From Blastococcus sp. TF02A-30 (GTDB lineage: Bacteria > Actinomycetota > Actinomycetes > Mycobacteriales > Geodermatophilaceae): DNA of 64,000 nucleotides. The notes beneath the pieces are model-generated. The model was not told the DNA's origin and made no database searches. It worked only from the letters and a program-made list of their open reading frames with translations. Made by a program: the position numbers and the translations under genes. The stretch covers positions 62,001 to 126,000 of the forward strand of contig NZ_QOHJ01000007.1 of NCBI RefSeq assembly GCF_003319185.1. The letters run 5' to 3'. Shown here in pieces: positions 11,318 through 20,529 of this stretch; within the stretch, counting starts at the first letter, position 1, and the number at the start of each line of letters is the position of its first letter.

Positions 11318-12733
11318 TCAGAGCGTGGTGACGAACTCCGCGAGCTGGGCGGCGTTGCGGCACTCGACCATGTCGATGACCTCCCCGTAGCGATCGGCCG
11401 CCGAGTCACCGCTCCCCCACTGGCGGCGCGGCTCGGGGTTGAGCCAGTGCGCCGACCGCGCACGGCCGACCAGATCGGCCAGCACCGGCACGCCCGGCGG
11501 GCGGTAGTTGGTGCGACCGTCGCCCAGCACCAGCAGGGAGGTCTTCGGTCCCACGGCCGTGGCCCACCGGTCGGCGAACACCTCGAACGCGCTGCCGTAG
11601 TCGCTGTGCCCGTCGAAGGCGACCACCCGGGCCTCCCGCCCGATGCGCGCCACGGCGTCGGCCACGTCGGCGCCGGGGCGGAAGAACCGGGTCACCTCGT
11701 CGGTGGAGTCGACGAAGGCGAAGGCACGCACGCCGGTGAAGTGCTCGCGCAGCGCCTGGGTCAGCATCAGCGTGAAGTGGCTGAACCCGGCGACCGAGCC
11801 GCTGACGTCGCAGAGCACCACGAGCTCGGGCTTGTGCACCTTCCGCGGCCGGTGGTGGGTCACCACCGGCACGCCCCCGGTGGCGAGCGACGCGCGCACC
11901 GTCCTGCGGAAGTCCAGCCGCCCCTCCCGGCCCATCCGCCGCCGCGCCGACAGCCGGACGGCCAGCCGCCGGGCCAGCGGAGCCACCGCGCGGCGCAGCT
12001 CCGCGAGGTCGGCGGCCTGGGCCCGCAGGAAGTCGACCTGGTCGGCCAGGGGGCGCACCGCGTTCTTAGCGACCTTGTCCCGGCCCTTGTCCTGCGCGGT
12101 GCGCCGCCGCACCTCGGCCTCCACCGCCGCGCGGAAGGCGGCCAGCCGCTCGCGCACCGTCTGCCGGGCCACCTGCTCAGTCAGCCCACCGCGCTCGGCA
12201 TCGCCGAGCAGACCGGCCAGCAGCTGGGAAATCAGCGTGTCCGGCGACAGCGCCCGCATCACCCGGTAGCTGAAGTACGACTGCCCCGACGGCGTCGGCT
12301 GCCCGCGCCCCAGCCGGTCCACGGCCTCGCGGGCGAACCGGCGCAGCGCCTCGTCGTCGCCGTCCCGGAGCAGCCGGGCCAGCTGCTCGCGCATCAGCTC
12401 CGCCAGGTCGGCGTCGTCGGAGCCGGGGACGTCCAGCGTCGAGCCCGCATCAGCGGCCGCGTCGTCCTCCCCGTCCGCCACCGGACGGTCCCCCAGCGGC
12501 CACCACAGGTCGAAGAGCACGTCGTAGGCCGGCCGCTGGGCGGCCCGCTGCAGCAGCACCGCGGCCAGCCCGTGCCGCAGCTGCTCGCGGTCGAGCAGGT
12601 CGACGACGGTGAGGATCTGGGCGGCGTCCACCGCCTGGCTGATGCCGACCGGGATGCCCGCATCGCGGATCGCCCGGACGAACCCGTCCAGGTGCCCGGC
12701 GAGGCCTCCGGTGGCAGCGGCCGGGACGGCCAT
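11318..12733 (-). CDS. VWA-domain (CoxE-like) protein
   Basis: 471 residues from the ATG at 12733. The N-terminal half is helical and charged. The C-terminal half is a von Willebrand A domain with the MIDAS motif DVSGS ([17 protein letters not shown]) and later residues of the metal site ([19 protein letters not shown]). It belongs to the CoxE-like group found next to MoxR AAA+ ATPases. Such pairs act as chaperones that insert cofactors or remodel partner enzymes. Its ATG overlaps the moxR stop. No obvious client enzyme is encoded nearby. Confidence 0.85.
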   Translation of the reverse strand: MAVPAAATGGLAGHLDGFVRAIRDAGIPVGISQAVDAAQILTVVDLLDREQLRHGLAAVLLQRAAQRPAYDVLFDLWWPLGDRPVADGEDDAAADAGSTLDVPGSDDADLAELMREQLARLLRDGDDEALRRFAREAVDRLGRGQPTPSGQSYFSYRVMRALSPDTLISQLLAGLLGDAERGGLTEQVARQTVRERLAAFRAAVEAEVRRRTAQDKGRDKVAKNAVRPLADQVDFLRAQAADLAELRRAVAPLARRLAVRLSARRRMGREGRLDFRRTVRASLATGGVPVVTHHRPRKVHKPELVVLCDVSGSVAGFSHFTLMLTQALREHFTGVRAFAFVDSTDEVTRFFRPGADVADAVARIGREARVVAFDGHSDYGSAFEVFADRWATAVGPKTSLLVLGDGRTNYRPPGVPVLADLVGRARSAHWLNPEPRRQWGSGDSAADRYGEVIDMVECRNAAQLAEFVTTL

Positions 12734-13614
12734 CAGTTGAGCCGGAGCTCGGCGGCAGCGCGGTCCTGGTCGCTGGCGTGCTTGAGGACGACCCCGAGCG
12801 TGGCCTTCATCGCGCCCTCGTCGAGCGTGTCGAGGCCCAGCTCGAGCAGCGTCTGCGCCCAGTCGAGGGTCTCCGAGATCGACGGCGACTTCTTCAGCTC
12901 CAGCGCGCGCAGGGCCCGCACCGTCCGGACGAGCTGGTCGGCCAGCCCCGGCGCGAGATCGGGCACCCGGGACAGGACGATCTCGCGCTCGCGCTCGGCC
13001 GACGGGTAGTCCAGCGCCAGGTAGAGGCAGCGCCGCTTGAGCGCCTCGGACAGCTCGCGGGTCGCGTTGGAGGTCAGCACGACCATCGGCCGGCGGGTCG
13101 CGGTGACCGTGCCGAGCTCGGGGATGGTGACCTGGAAGTCCGACAGCACCTCGAGCAGCAGGCCCTCCACCTCGACGTCGGCCTTGTCGGTCTCGTCGAT
13201 GAGCAGGACGGTCGGGTCGGTGCGCCGGATCGCGGTGAGCAGCGGGCGGGAGAGCAGGAACTCCTCGCCGAAGATGTCGTCGTGGACGGTGTCCCAGTCG
13301 GCACCACCGGCTCCCTGGGCCGCCTGGATCCGGAGCAGCTGCTTCTTGTAGTTCCACTCGTACAGCGCCCGCGCCTCGTCCAGGCCCTCGTAGCACTGCA
13401 GCCGGATCAGCTCCGAGCCGGTCGCCGTCGCCAGGGCCTTGGCCAGCTCGGTCTTGCCGGTCCCCGCCGGTCCCTCCACCAGCAGCGGCTTGCCGAGCCG
13501 GTCGGCCAGGAAGACCGTCGTGGCGATCTGCGCGTCGGGCAGGTACCCGGCCGTGGCGAGCCGCTTGGCGACGTCCGCGACGGAGGAGAACTGCGGGGAC
13601 TGCTGGCGGGTCAT
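12733..13614 (-). CDS. MoxR-family AAA+ ATPase
   Basis: 293 residues. Walker A is EGPAGTGKTELA, Walker B is LLIDETDKAD, sensor 1 is LTSNATRELS and the arginine finger region is LKRRCLYLALDYP. MoxR ATPases act with VWA partners in maturation of metalloenzymes; the next gene encodes such a partner, overlapping by one base. The start has an upstream GCGAGGAGCCCG site. Divergence from proA is not seen: proA reads the same way 31 nt away. Confidence 0.9.
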   Translation of the reverse strand: MTRQQSPQFSSVADVAKRLATAGYLPDAQIATTVFLADRLGKPLLVEGPAGTGKTELAKALATATGSELIRLQCYEGLDEARALYEWNYKKQLLRIQAAQGAGGADWDTVHDDIFGEEFLLSRPLLTAIRRTDPTVLLIDETDKADVEVEGLLLEVLSDFQVTIPELGTVTATRRPMVVLTSNATRELSEALKRRCLYLALDYPSAEREREIVLSRVPDLAPGLADQLVRTVRALRALELKKSPSISETLDWAQTLLELGLDTLDEGAMKATLGVVLKHASDQDRAAAELRLN

Positions 13615-13645
13615 CGGGCTCCTCGCGGGGGGCGGGGTGGGTCGG

Positions 13646-14899
13646 CTATCGGACGTGGCCGCGGCCGGTCACGACGTAGGTCGTCGACGTCAGCTCCGGC
13701 AGGCCCAGGGGCCCGCGCGCGTGCAGCTTCTGGGTGGAGATGCCGATCTCGGCGCCGAACCCGAACTCCCCACCGTCGGTGAACCGGGTGGACGCGTTCA
13801 CCATCACGGCGGCCGCGTCGACCCCGGCGGTGAACGCGGCGATGGCCGCGGCGGAGTCGGCGACGATCGCCTCGGTGTGCCCCGTGGTCCAGCGCGCGAT
13901 GTGGTCGAGGGCCTGCGGCAGGTCGTCGACGACGCGCACCGCCATGTCCATCGACAGGTACTCCGCGGCCCAGTCGTCGTCGGTCGCCGCGACGACGCCC
14001 TCGTGCGCCGACCGGACCGCGTCGTCGCCGTGCAGCGTCACGCCGGAGCCGGCCAGCGCGCGCAGCAGGCGGGGCAATTCCGGGAAGTCGCGGTGCACGA
14101 GCAGCGTCTCGGCGGAGTTGCAGACGCTCACCCGGTGGGTCTTGGAGTTCAGCACCACCGCCTCGGCGATCTCCGGGTCGGCGGAGGCGTCCACGTAGAC
14201 GTGGACGTTGCCCTCACCGGTCTCGATCACCGGCACCCGCGACTCCCGGACCACCCGCTGGATCAGCGAGGCCCCGCCGCGCGGGATGACGACGTCGACG
14301 AACCCGCGGGCGCCCAGGAGCTCGCCCACCGACGCCCGGTCCGCGGGCAGCAGCTCGACGAACCCGGCCGGCAACCCGGCCTTCTCCCCCGCCTCGGTGA
14401 GGACGGCGATGAGCGCGGTGTTGGTGCGGAACGCCGATGCGGAGCCGCGCAGCAGCGCTGCGTTGCCGCTCTTGAGGCAGAGGCCGGCCGCGTCGACGGT
14501 CACGTTCGGCCGGGCCTCGTAGACGATGCCCACGACACCGAGGGGCACGCGGACCTGGCGCAGCTCCAGCCCGTTGGGCAGCCGGGAGCCGCGGACGACG
14601 TCGCCCACCGGGTCGGGCAGCGCGACCAGCTGGCGCAGCGCGTCGGCGACGCCGGCGACCCGGCCCGCGTCGAGGCTCAGCCGGTCGACGATCGCCTCGG
14701 GCGTCCCGTCGGCCCGCGCGGCCTCGACGTCGAGCGCGTTGGCGGCGAGCACCTCGTCGGTCCGCTCCACCAGGGCCTCCGCCATGGCGGTCAGCGCGGC
14801 GTCCTTGGTGTCGGTCGGCAGGGTGCGCAGCACCCGTGCAGCAGCGCGCGCACGCAGCGCGGCGGCACCGATCAGCGGCAGCGAGGCGACGTCGGACAC
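13646..14899 (-). CDS. proA: Gamma-glutamyl phosphate reductase
   Basis: 417 residues, normal length. The catalytic cysteine lies in [15 protein letters not shown] and the NAD(P)-binding part around [17 protein letters not shown]. It reduces glutamate 5-phosphate to the semialdehyde, the second step of proline synthesis. The partner kinase proB lies 4.5 kb away rather than adjacent. The 5' end faces znuA across an 86-bp divergent region. Confidence 0.95.
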   Translation of the reverse strand: MSDVASLPLIGAAALRARAAARVLRTLPTDTKDAALTAMAEALVERTDEVLAANALDVEAARADGTPEAIVDRLSLDAGRVAGVADALRQLVALPDPVGDVVRGSRLPNGLELRQVRVPLGVVGIVYEARPNVTVDAAGLCLKSGNAALLRGSASAFRTNTALIAVLTEAGEKAGLPAGFVELLPADRASVGELLGARGFVDVVIPRGGASLIQRVVRESRVPVIETGEGNVHVYVDASADPEIAEAVVLNSKTHRVSVCNSAETLLVHRDFPELPRLLRALAGSGVTLHGDDAVRSAHEGVVAATDDDWAAEYLSMDMAVRVVDDLPQALDHIARWTTGHTEAIVADSAAAIAAFTAGVDAAAVMVNASTRFTDGGEFGFGAEIGISTQKLHARGPLGLPELTSTTYVVTGRGHVR

Positions 14900-14971
14900 A
14901 CCCGCGAGCCTACGCGGGCGCGGAGGTGAGGTCGGGTCGATGACCCGGCAGCGGCCGCGGCGGAAACCATG

Positions 14972-14986
14972 TGAGAATGATTCTCA
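14972..14986 (+). promoter_or_regulatory. Zur/Fur-type operator overlapping the znuA start
   Basis: TGAGAATGATTCTCA is a perfect 7-1-7 inverted repeat. It matches the general form of actinobacterial Zur boxes (TGAAAATGATTTTCA-like). Its last base is the first base of the znuA ATG. A GAGAAT hexamer inside it ends 7 nt before the ATG and could be the -10 of a leaderless message, so Zur binding would block initiation directly. The match to Zur rather than Fur is inferred from the zinc genes behind it. Confidence 0.85.
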
Positions 14987-15984
14987 TGCCAACGTCGCAC
15001 TCCCGCCGCACCGCTCTCACGGCCGCCTCGGCAGCCGTCCTCCTGCTGGCCGGGTGCGGCGACGACGGTGGCGGCTCGGCCGGCGGCGACGACGGGCTGA
15101 CCGTCCTGGCCGGCTTCTACCCGCTCCAGTGGGCGGCCGAGCAGGTCGGCGGGGACCGGATCTCGGTCAGCGCCCTCACCCCGCCGGGTGCGGAGCCGCA
15201 CGACCTCGAGCTCACCCCGCGCGACGTCGGGGCCGTCTCGGAGGCGGACCTGCTCGTCTACCTCGACGGCTTCCAGCCGGCCCTGGACGAGGCGGCCGAG
15301 CAGGAGGCCGGCGACGCCGCGTGGGACGTCGGCGACGCCGCCGACCTCGTGGCCGGGGAGGACGAGCACGCCGACGAGGAGGGCCACGCGGACGACGAGC
15401 ACGCCGACGAGGAGGGCCACGCAGAGGACGAGCACGCCGCGGAGGACGGCCACGACCACGGCGCGACCGATCCGCACTTCTGGCTCGACCCCACCCGCCT
15501 CGCCTCGGTCGCCGACGCGCTCGCCGAGCGGCTGGCCGAGCTCGACCCGGACGGCGCCGCCACGTACGAGGAGAACGCCGCCGCGCTGCGCGCCGATCTC
15601 GAGGCCCTCGACGAGGAGATGCGGGCCGGGCTGGCGAACTGCGCCGTCGGCACCCTGGTCACCAGCCACGACGCCTTCGGCTACCTCGCCGACCGGTACG
15701 GGCTCGACGTGGTCGGCATCAGCGGCCTGAGCCCGTCCCAGGAGCCCGACCCCGCGCAGCTGGGGACGATCGCCGCCCTGGTCGGCGAGCGGGGCATCAC
15801 CACCGTCTACACCGAGACCCTGGTCGACCCGGCCGTCGCCGAGACCGTCGCCGAGGAGGCGGGCGTGCGCACCGCGGTCCTCGACCCGATCGAGGGGCTG
15901 ACGGACGAGTCCGCCGGGGAGGACTATTGGCAGGTCATGCGAGCCAACCTCGCCACCCTGCAGGAAGGCCAGTCCTGCTCATGA
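14986..15984 (+). CDS. znuA: Zinc ABC transporter substrate-binding lipoprotein
   Basis: 332 residues. I start at the ATG at 14986, which gives a clean lipoprotein signal (SRRTALTAASAAVLLLAGC). The cluster A-I fold shows metal-site positions: His in PPGAEPHDLEL, His in TDPHFWLDP, His in VTSHDAFGYL, and Asp/Glu near the C-terminus. Between the first and second sits a His- and acid-rich loop, typical of zinc-specific ZnuA proteins, built here of three 11-residue repeats. It delivers Zn2+ to ZnuB/ZnuC. The stop overlaps the znuC ATG. Confidence 0.93.
   Translation: MPTSHSRRTALTAASAAVLLLAGCGDDGGGSAGGDDGLTVLAGFYPLQWAAEQVGGDRISVSALTPPGAEPHDLELTPRDVGAVSEADLLVYLDGFQPALDEAAEQEAGDAAWDVGDAADLVAGEDEHADEEGHADDEHADEEGHAEDEHAAEDGHDHGATDPHFWLDPTRLASVADALAERLAELDPDGAATYEENAAALRADLEALDEEMRAGLANCAVGTLVTSHDAFGYLADRYGLDVVGISGLSPSQEPDPAQLGTIAALVGERGITTVYTETLVDPAVAETVAEEAGVRTAVLDPIEGLTDESAGEDYWQVMRANLATLQEGQSCS
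15358..15456 (+). repeat. Three 33-bp tandem repeats encoding the ZnuA His loop
   Basis: Three consecutive 33-base units encode EDEHADEEGHA, DDEHADEEGHA and EDEHAAEDGHD, residues 125-157 of ZnuA. Each adds two histidines and six or seven acidic residues. The near-identity of units 1 and 2 points to recent duplication. Confidence 0.9.
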
Positions 15985-16796
15985 GCCACGCGACGCCGGC
16001 GTCCTCCGACGAGGTCGCCGTCCGCCTCCGGGACGCGAGCATCGGCTACGGCGACGTGCCGATCGTCTCCCACGTCGACCTGACCGTGCGCCGGGGCGAG
16101 GCGGTCGCCGTCCTGGGGTCCAACGGGTCGGGCAAGACCACCCTGGCCCGCGGGCTGCTGGGCCTGGCCACCGTCCTCGGCGGTGAGGTCGAGCTCCTCG
16201 GCGCACCGGTCGGGCGGCTGCGCGAGCGGGGCCGCGTGGGCTACGTGCCGCAGCGGCACACGGTCAGCGGCGCCGTGCCGGCGACCGTCCGCGAGGTCGT
16301 CTCCGTCGGTCGGCTGGCCCGCCGCGGCCTGCTCCGCCGGCTCGGCCCGGCGGACCGGGCCGCGGTCGGCGAGGCCGTCGCGGCGGTCGGCCTGGCGGAC
16401 CGGATGGAGGAGCCGGTCGCGTCCCTCTCCGGTGGTCAGCAGCGCCGGGTGCTCGTCGCCCGGGCGCTGGCCGCCCAGCCGGAGCTGTTGATCATGGACG
16501 AGCCCACCGCCGGGGTGGACGCCGCCAGCCAGGCCGCCCTGGCCGGGGTGCTGGCGCGGGTCGCCGCCGCCGGGACGACGCTGCTCGTGGTGACGCACGA
16601 GACCGGCCCGCTGTCGGGCGTGCTGACCCGCGCCGTCGTCGTCGACCACGGCCGCATCCGCTACGACGGCCCGCTGGCCGGTGCGGACGCCCCCGGTGGG
16701 CACGACGACGGGCACTGCGGCCCGGAGGAGCCGGTGACCGGCTACCGGCTGGACCAGCCCACGGTGTCGGCGCGGGCCGCGGGTGGGAGGCGCTGA
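15981..16796 (+). CDS. znuC: Zinc ABC transporter ATP-binding protein
   Basis: 271 residues. Walker A is GSNGSGKTTLA, the Q-loop lies in VGYVPQRH, the ABC signature is LSGGQQRRVLVARAL, Walker B is LLIMDEPTAGVD and the switch His is in VVTHE. It powers import through ZnuB. Near the C-terminus is a short His/Asp stretch (GGHDDGHCG), so this subunit also carries a possible zinc ligand cluster, which is unusual for an ATPase. Overlaps znuA by four bases. Confidence 0.93.
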   Translation: MSHATPASSDEVAVRLRDASIGYGDVPIVSHVDLTVRRGEAVAVLGSNGSGKTTLARGLLGLATVLGGEVELLGAPVGRLRERGRVGYVPQRHTVSGAVPATVREVVSVGRLARRGLLRRLGPADRAAVGEAVAAVGLADRMEEPVASLSGGQQRRVLVARALAAQPELLIMDEPTAGVDAASQAALAGVLARVAAAGTTLLVVTHETGPLSGVLTRAVVVDHGRIRYDGPLAGADAPGGHDDGHCGPEEPVTGYRLDQPTVSARAAGGRR

Positions 16797-16797
16797 C

Positions 16798-17802
16798 GTG
16801 GAGATCCTCGAGTACGGCTTCATGCAGCGCGCCCTGCTGGCCTCGGTCATGGTCGGCCTGGTCGCTCCCGCGGTCGGCGTCTTCCTCGTGCAGCGCCGGC
16901 TGTCCCTGCTCGGCGACGGCCTGGGGCACGTCGCGCTGACCGGCGTCGGCATCGGCGTCCTGACCTCGACCGCCCCCGTCGGGGGCGCGCTCGTCGCCGC
17001 CGTCCTGGGCGCGGTGCTCATCGAGCTCGTCCGGGCCCGCGGACGCACCAGCGGCGACGTCGCCCTCGCCGTCCTGTTCTACGGCGGCATCGCCGGCGGC
17101 GTGGTGCTGCTGAGCCTGGCCCCCCGCGGGCAGGCGACCAACCTCGACGCCTACCTGTTCGGCGCCATCACCACGACCAGCAGCGGCGACCTCGCCGTCT
17201 TCGCCGTCATCGCGGTCGCCGTCCTGGCCGTGGTGGGCCTGCTGGGCGCGCGGCTGTACGCGGTGAGCGACGACGAGGAGTACGCCCGCGCCGTCGGGCT
17301 CCCGGTGCTGGCGCTCAACATCGCCCTGGCCGCGCTGGTGGCGGCCACCGTCGTGCTCTCCATGCGCGTCGTGGGCCTGCTGCTCATCAGCGCCCTGATG
17401 ATCGTGCCGAGCGCGGTGGCCCAGCTGCTGGCCCGCAGCTTCCGGCAGACGCTCTACCTGGCCTGCGCCATCGGGCTGGTGGTCAGCGTGAGCGGGACGA
17501 CGACGTCGTACTACACCGGCACCCCCTCGGGCGGCACGATCGTCCTCATCGCCATCGCCTTGTTCCTGGCCGTGTCCGCCGGCGTGGCGATGCGCGACGC
17601 GACGGCCCGGCGCCGCCACGGCCGGCGCAGCGAGGTGCACGCCGCGCACCCGCACGAGCACGGCGAGGGCTGCGGGCACCCGGCCGTGGCGCACGGCGAC
17701 CACGTCGACTACGACCACGACGGCCACCTGCACGCGCCGCACCTCACCGGGTCGGGCGTGCACTACGACGAGCACGGCACGCGCCGCGCGATCGACGGCT
17801 GA
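16798..17802 (+). CDS. znuB: Zinc ABC transporter permease with His-rich tail
   Basis: 334 residues from the GTG at 16798, one base after the znuC stop. Eight or nine hydrophobic helices of the ABC-3 family (for example LLGDGLGHVALTGVGIGVL and VVGLLLISALMIVPSAVAQL). The last 55 residues hold about 13 histidines (HAAHPHEHGEGCGHPAVAHG and beyond) in a cytoplasmic tail, far more than usual, and may buffer incoming zinc. Ends the znuACB operon. Confidence 0.92.
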   Translation: MEILEYGFMQRALLASVMVGLVAPAVGVFLVQRRLSLLGDGLGHVALTGVGIGVLTSTAPVGGALVAAVLGAVLIELVRARGRTSGDVALAVLFYGGIAGGVVLLSLAPRGQATNLDAYLFGAITTTSSGDLAVFAVIAVAVLAVVGLLGARLYAVSDDEEYARAVGLPVLALNIALAALVAATVVLSMRVVGLLLISALMIVPSAVAQLLARSFRQTLYLACAIGLVVSVSGTTTSYYTGTPSGGTIVLIAIALFLAVSAGVAMRDATARRRHGRRSEVHAAHPHEHGEGCGHPAVAHGDHVDYDHDGHLHAPHLTGSGVHYDEHGTRRAIDG

Positions 17803-17818
17803 CCGGTCGGCGCGCTGA

Positions 17819-18412
17819 TCAGCTCCTGGGGCGAGCCAGCCGGTGCCGGAGCCCCGCCCGGACGGCCGGCCACTCGGTGTCCAGGATCGAGAAGACGACG
17901 GTGTCGCGCAGCGAGCCGTCCCGCAGCCGCCGGTGGTTGCGCAGCACGCCGTCCTGGTGGGCGCCCAGCCGGGCGATCGCCTCGCGGGACTGCCGGTTGT
18001 GCCAGTGGGTGCGGAACTCGACGGCGCGGCAGCCGAGGGTGTCGAAGGCGTGGCCGAGCAACAGCAGCTTGCTCTCCGCGTTCACGCCGGTCCCCTGCGC
18101 CGAGGCGGCCGTCCAGGTGGCACCGATCTCGACGCGCGGCGTCTCGGCGTCCGCGTTGAGGAAGGTGGTCATGCCGACCGCCCGGCCGGCGGTCGTGCGC
18201 ACGGTGAAGGGCAGCATCTCCCCCGCCGCCTGGCGGGCCAGGCGCGCCTCGATCTCGCCCGCCATCCCCTCCGGGGTGGGCACGGAGGTGTACCAGAGCT
18301 CCCACAGCCGGCCGTCGTGCACGGCGTCGGCCAGCTCCCGGGCGTGTCCGGCCTCCAGGGGCTCGAGGACGACGAGCTGGCCGGTCAGCGTGACCGGCCG
18401 CAGGAACGCCAC
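17819..18412 (-). CDS. GNAT N-acetyltransferase, RimJ/RimL-like
   Basis: 197 residues. The acetyl-CoA site is degenerate in form but in the right place (GATWTAASAQGTGVNAESKL), followed by HAFDTLGCRAVEFRTHWHN, a typical RimL-like C-terminal region. It probably acetylates a protein N-terminus or a small amine; the substrate is unknown. It begins two bases after the def stop, so it is co-transcribed with peptide deformylase, which would suit a role in N-terminal processing. Confidence 0.85.
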   Translation of the reverse strand: MAFLRPVTLTGQLVVLEPLEAGHARELADAVHDGRLWELWYTSVPTPEGMAGEIEARLARQAAGEMLPFTVRTTAGRAVGMTTFLNADAETPRVEIGATWTAASAQGTGVNAESKLLLLGHAFDTLGCRAVEFRTHWHNRQSREAIARLGAHQDGVLRNHRRLRDGSLRDTVVFSILDTEWPAVRAGLRHRLARPRS

Positions 18413-18414
18413 GG

Positions 18415-18897
18415 TCAGCGGGCGCGCAGGGCGCGCAGCGCGGACTTGCGCGCCTCACCGGCGAGCCGGTCGAGGAAGAGCTTGCCGTCGAGGTGGTCCA
18501 CCTCGTGCTGCAGGCAGCGGGCCATCAGCCCCTCGCCCTCCAGGCGCAGCGGCTCGCCGTGCACGTCGAAGCCGTCGACGACGGCGTGCATCGCTCGGAC
18601 GGTCGGCGCCCAGATGCCGGGGACGGAGAGGCAGCCCTCGTCGCCGTCCTGCGTCTCCTCGGACAGCTCGGTGATCGTCGGGTTGACCATGTGCCCGATC
18701 ACGCCGTCGATGTTGTACGAGAAGACACGGGCGCTGACGCCGATCTGCGGGGCGGCCAGGCCGGCCCGGCCGGGGTTGTCGACCGTCTCCTCGAGATCGC
18801 GGACCAGCGCGGCCAGCTCCTTGTCGAACGCGCGCACCGGGTCGGCGGGGGTGCGCAGGACCGGGTCACCGACTTCGCGGATGGGGCGGATCGTCAC
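18415..18897 (-). CDS. def: Peptide deformylase
   Basis: 160 residues with all three motifs: GLAAPQIG, EGCLSVPG and QHEVDHLDG, giving the Cys and two His metal ligands and the catalytic Glu. It removes the formyl group from new proteins. The start is GTG in the sequence GTGACGATCCG. The Arg-rich C-terminus is short. First gene of a two-gene unit with the GNAT protein. Confidence 0.95.
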   Translation of the reverse strand: MTIRPIREVGDPVLRTPADPVRAFDKELAALVRDLEETVDNPGRAGLAAPQIGVSARVFSYNIDGVIGHMVNPTITELSEETQDGDEGCLSVPGIWAPTVRAMHAVVDGFDVHGEPLRLEGEGLMARCLQHEVDHLDGKLFLDRLAGEARKSALRALRAR

Positions 18898-18982
18898 GCC
18901 TGCAGTCTCTCAGCCCGCTGATCCGGCCCTGTTCGTCGGTGGGGTCCGGTACAACGGCACTCCCCGATGCCGAGGAGGCGCC

Positions 18983-19390
18983 GTGCCCGTCGAACCGCTC
19001 GATCCGCCCGGACTACCGGTCTCGCCGTTCTACCGGCAGATGGCGGTGGCCACCGGCTCCCGCACCCTCTACCTCTCGGGTCAGGTCGCGCGCACCGCCG
19101 AGGGCACCCCGGTGGGCGCGGGCGACCTCGCCGCCCAGGTGGAGCAGGCGTACCTGAACGTGGCGACCGCGCTGGCCGGCGCCGGCGGCAGCTTCGACGA
19201 CGTCGCCAAGCTGACCGTGTACGTCGTCGACTGGACGCCGGAGAAGCTGGCCGCGTTCGGCGAGGGCGTCTTCGCCGCCGCCGACCGGCTCGGCGTCGAC
19301 CTGGTCAAGCCCATCACGCTGATCGGCGTCGCCGCGCTGGGCGAGCCGGACCTGCTGGTCGAGGTGGAGGCCGTGGCCGTCCTCCCCTGA
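18983..19390 (+). CDS. RidA family protein
   Basis: 135 residues from the GTG at 18983, preceded by GAGGAGG at good spacing. The YjgF/YER057c/UK114 fold shows in TLYLSGQVARTAEGTPVGAG and FDDVAKLTVYVVDW. Members hydrolyse reactive enamine/imine intermediates. The family Arg that contacts substrate is not obvious near the C-terminus (GEPDLLVEVEAVAVLP), so this may be one of the non-deaminase subgroups. It stands alone between def and proB. Confidence 0.85.
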   Translation: MPVEPLDPPGLPVSPFYRQMAVATGSRTLYLSGQVARTAEGTPVGAGDLAAQVEQAYLNVATALAGAGGSFDDVAKLTVYVVDWTPEKLAAFGEGVFAAADRLGVDLVKPITLIGVAALGEPDLLVEVEAVAVLP

Positions 19391-19392
19391 GG

Positions 19393-20529
19393 TCAGCGCA
19401 GGGAGGGGCGGCGGACCAGCACCATCTCGTCGCGGTGCACGACCTCGCGCCGGTGCTCGGGCTCCAGCTCCGAGGACTTGCGGCCGAGCAGGGCCGGCAG
19501 CTCGCGGGCGTCGTAGGCGACCAGGCCGCGGGCGACGACGACGCCGTCGGGACCGACCAGCTCGACGGGGTCGTCGGCCGCGAACTCGCCGACCACGCCG
19601 GTGATGCCGGCCGCGAGCAGGGAGGCGTGCCGCTCCCGCACCGCGGCAACGGCCCCGGCGTCCAGGAGCAGCCGGCCCTGCGGCCGGGTGGCGAAGCGCA
19701 GCCAGAACTGCCGCGCGCGCGGCCGCGGGGCCATGACGGAGAAGGCCGTGCCGACCTGCTCGCCGGCCAGCGCGGCGGCGGCCTGCGGCGTGGAGGTGAC
19801 CACCACCGGCACGCCGGCGTGGGCGGCGATCAGGGCCGCCTCGACCTTGGTGGCCATCCCGCCGGTGCCGACGCCGTTGCGCCGGGCGCTGCCGAGCGCG
19901 ACGGTGTCGAGCTCGGCGGGGTCGGTGACGGTGCGCAGCAGGTTCGCCGGGCCGGTGCGCGGGTCGCCGTCGTACACGCCGTCGACGTCGGACAGCAGCA
20001 GCAGCGCGTCGGCGCGGGCCACGTGGGCGACCAGCGCGGCCAGCCGGTCGTTGTCGCCGAAGCGGATCTCCTCGGTGGCGACCGTGTCGTTCTCGTTGAC
20101 GATCGGCAGCGCGCCCAGGGTGAGCAGCCGCTCGAGGGTCTGCTGGGCGTTGCGGTAGTGGCTGCGCCGGGTCAGGTCGTCGGCGGTGAGCAGCACCTGG
20201 CCGACCGTGACGTCGTGCCGGGCGAAGGCGTCGGCGTAGGTCTGCACCAGCCGGAGCTGGCCGACGCTCGCTGCGGCCTGCGCCGTCGCCAGGTCACGCG
20301 GGCGCCCGTCGAGACCCAGCGGCGCCAGCCCGGCCGCGATCGCCCCGGAGGACACCAGGACGACCTCGCGGCCGGCTGCCCGGGCGGCGCCGAGCACGTC
20401 GACCAGCGCTGCCAGCCGGTCGACGTCGAGCCCGCCGGGCAGCGTCGTGAGCGACGACGAGCCGACCTTGACGACGACCCGGCGCGCACCGGCGACCGCG
20501 GCGCGGACGGCGTCCTGCTGACCGGTCAC
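19393..20529 (-). CDS. proB: Glutamate 5-kinase
   Basis: 378 residues: an amino-acid kinase domain ([11 protein letters not shown] at the start, [21 protein letters not shown]) and a C-terminal PUA domain from about residue 285. It phosphorylates glutamate in the first step of proline synthesis and is normally inhibited by proline. The start overlaps the obgE stop by four bases (GTGA), the usual obgE-proB coupling. Confidence 0.95.
   Translation of the reverse strand: MTGQQDAVRAAVAGARRVVVKVGSSSLTTLPGGLDVDRLAALVDVLGAARAAGREVVLVSSGAIAAGLAPLGLDGRPRDLATAQAAASVGQLRLVQTYADAFARHDVTVGQVLLTADDLTRRSHYRNAQQTLERLLTLGALPIVNENDTVATEEIRFGDNDRLAALVAHVARADALLLLSDVDGVYDGDPRTGPANLLRTVTDPAELDTVALGSARRNGVGTGGMATKVEAALIAAHAGVPVVVTSTPQAAAALAGEQVGTAFSVMAPRPRARQFWLRFATRPQGRLLLDAGAVAAVRERHASLLAAGITGVVGEFAADDPVELVGPDGVVVARGLVAYDARELPALLGRKSSELEPEHRREVVHRDEMVLVRRPSLR

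Noticed and set aside
15358..15456. Possible CRISPR-like repeat
   Set aside because: The three 33-bp units are contiguous, in frame and without spacers; they encode the ZnuA His loop. No CRISPR array was seen in the window.
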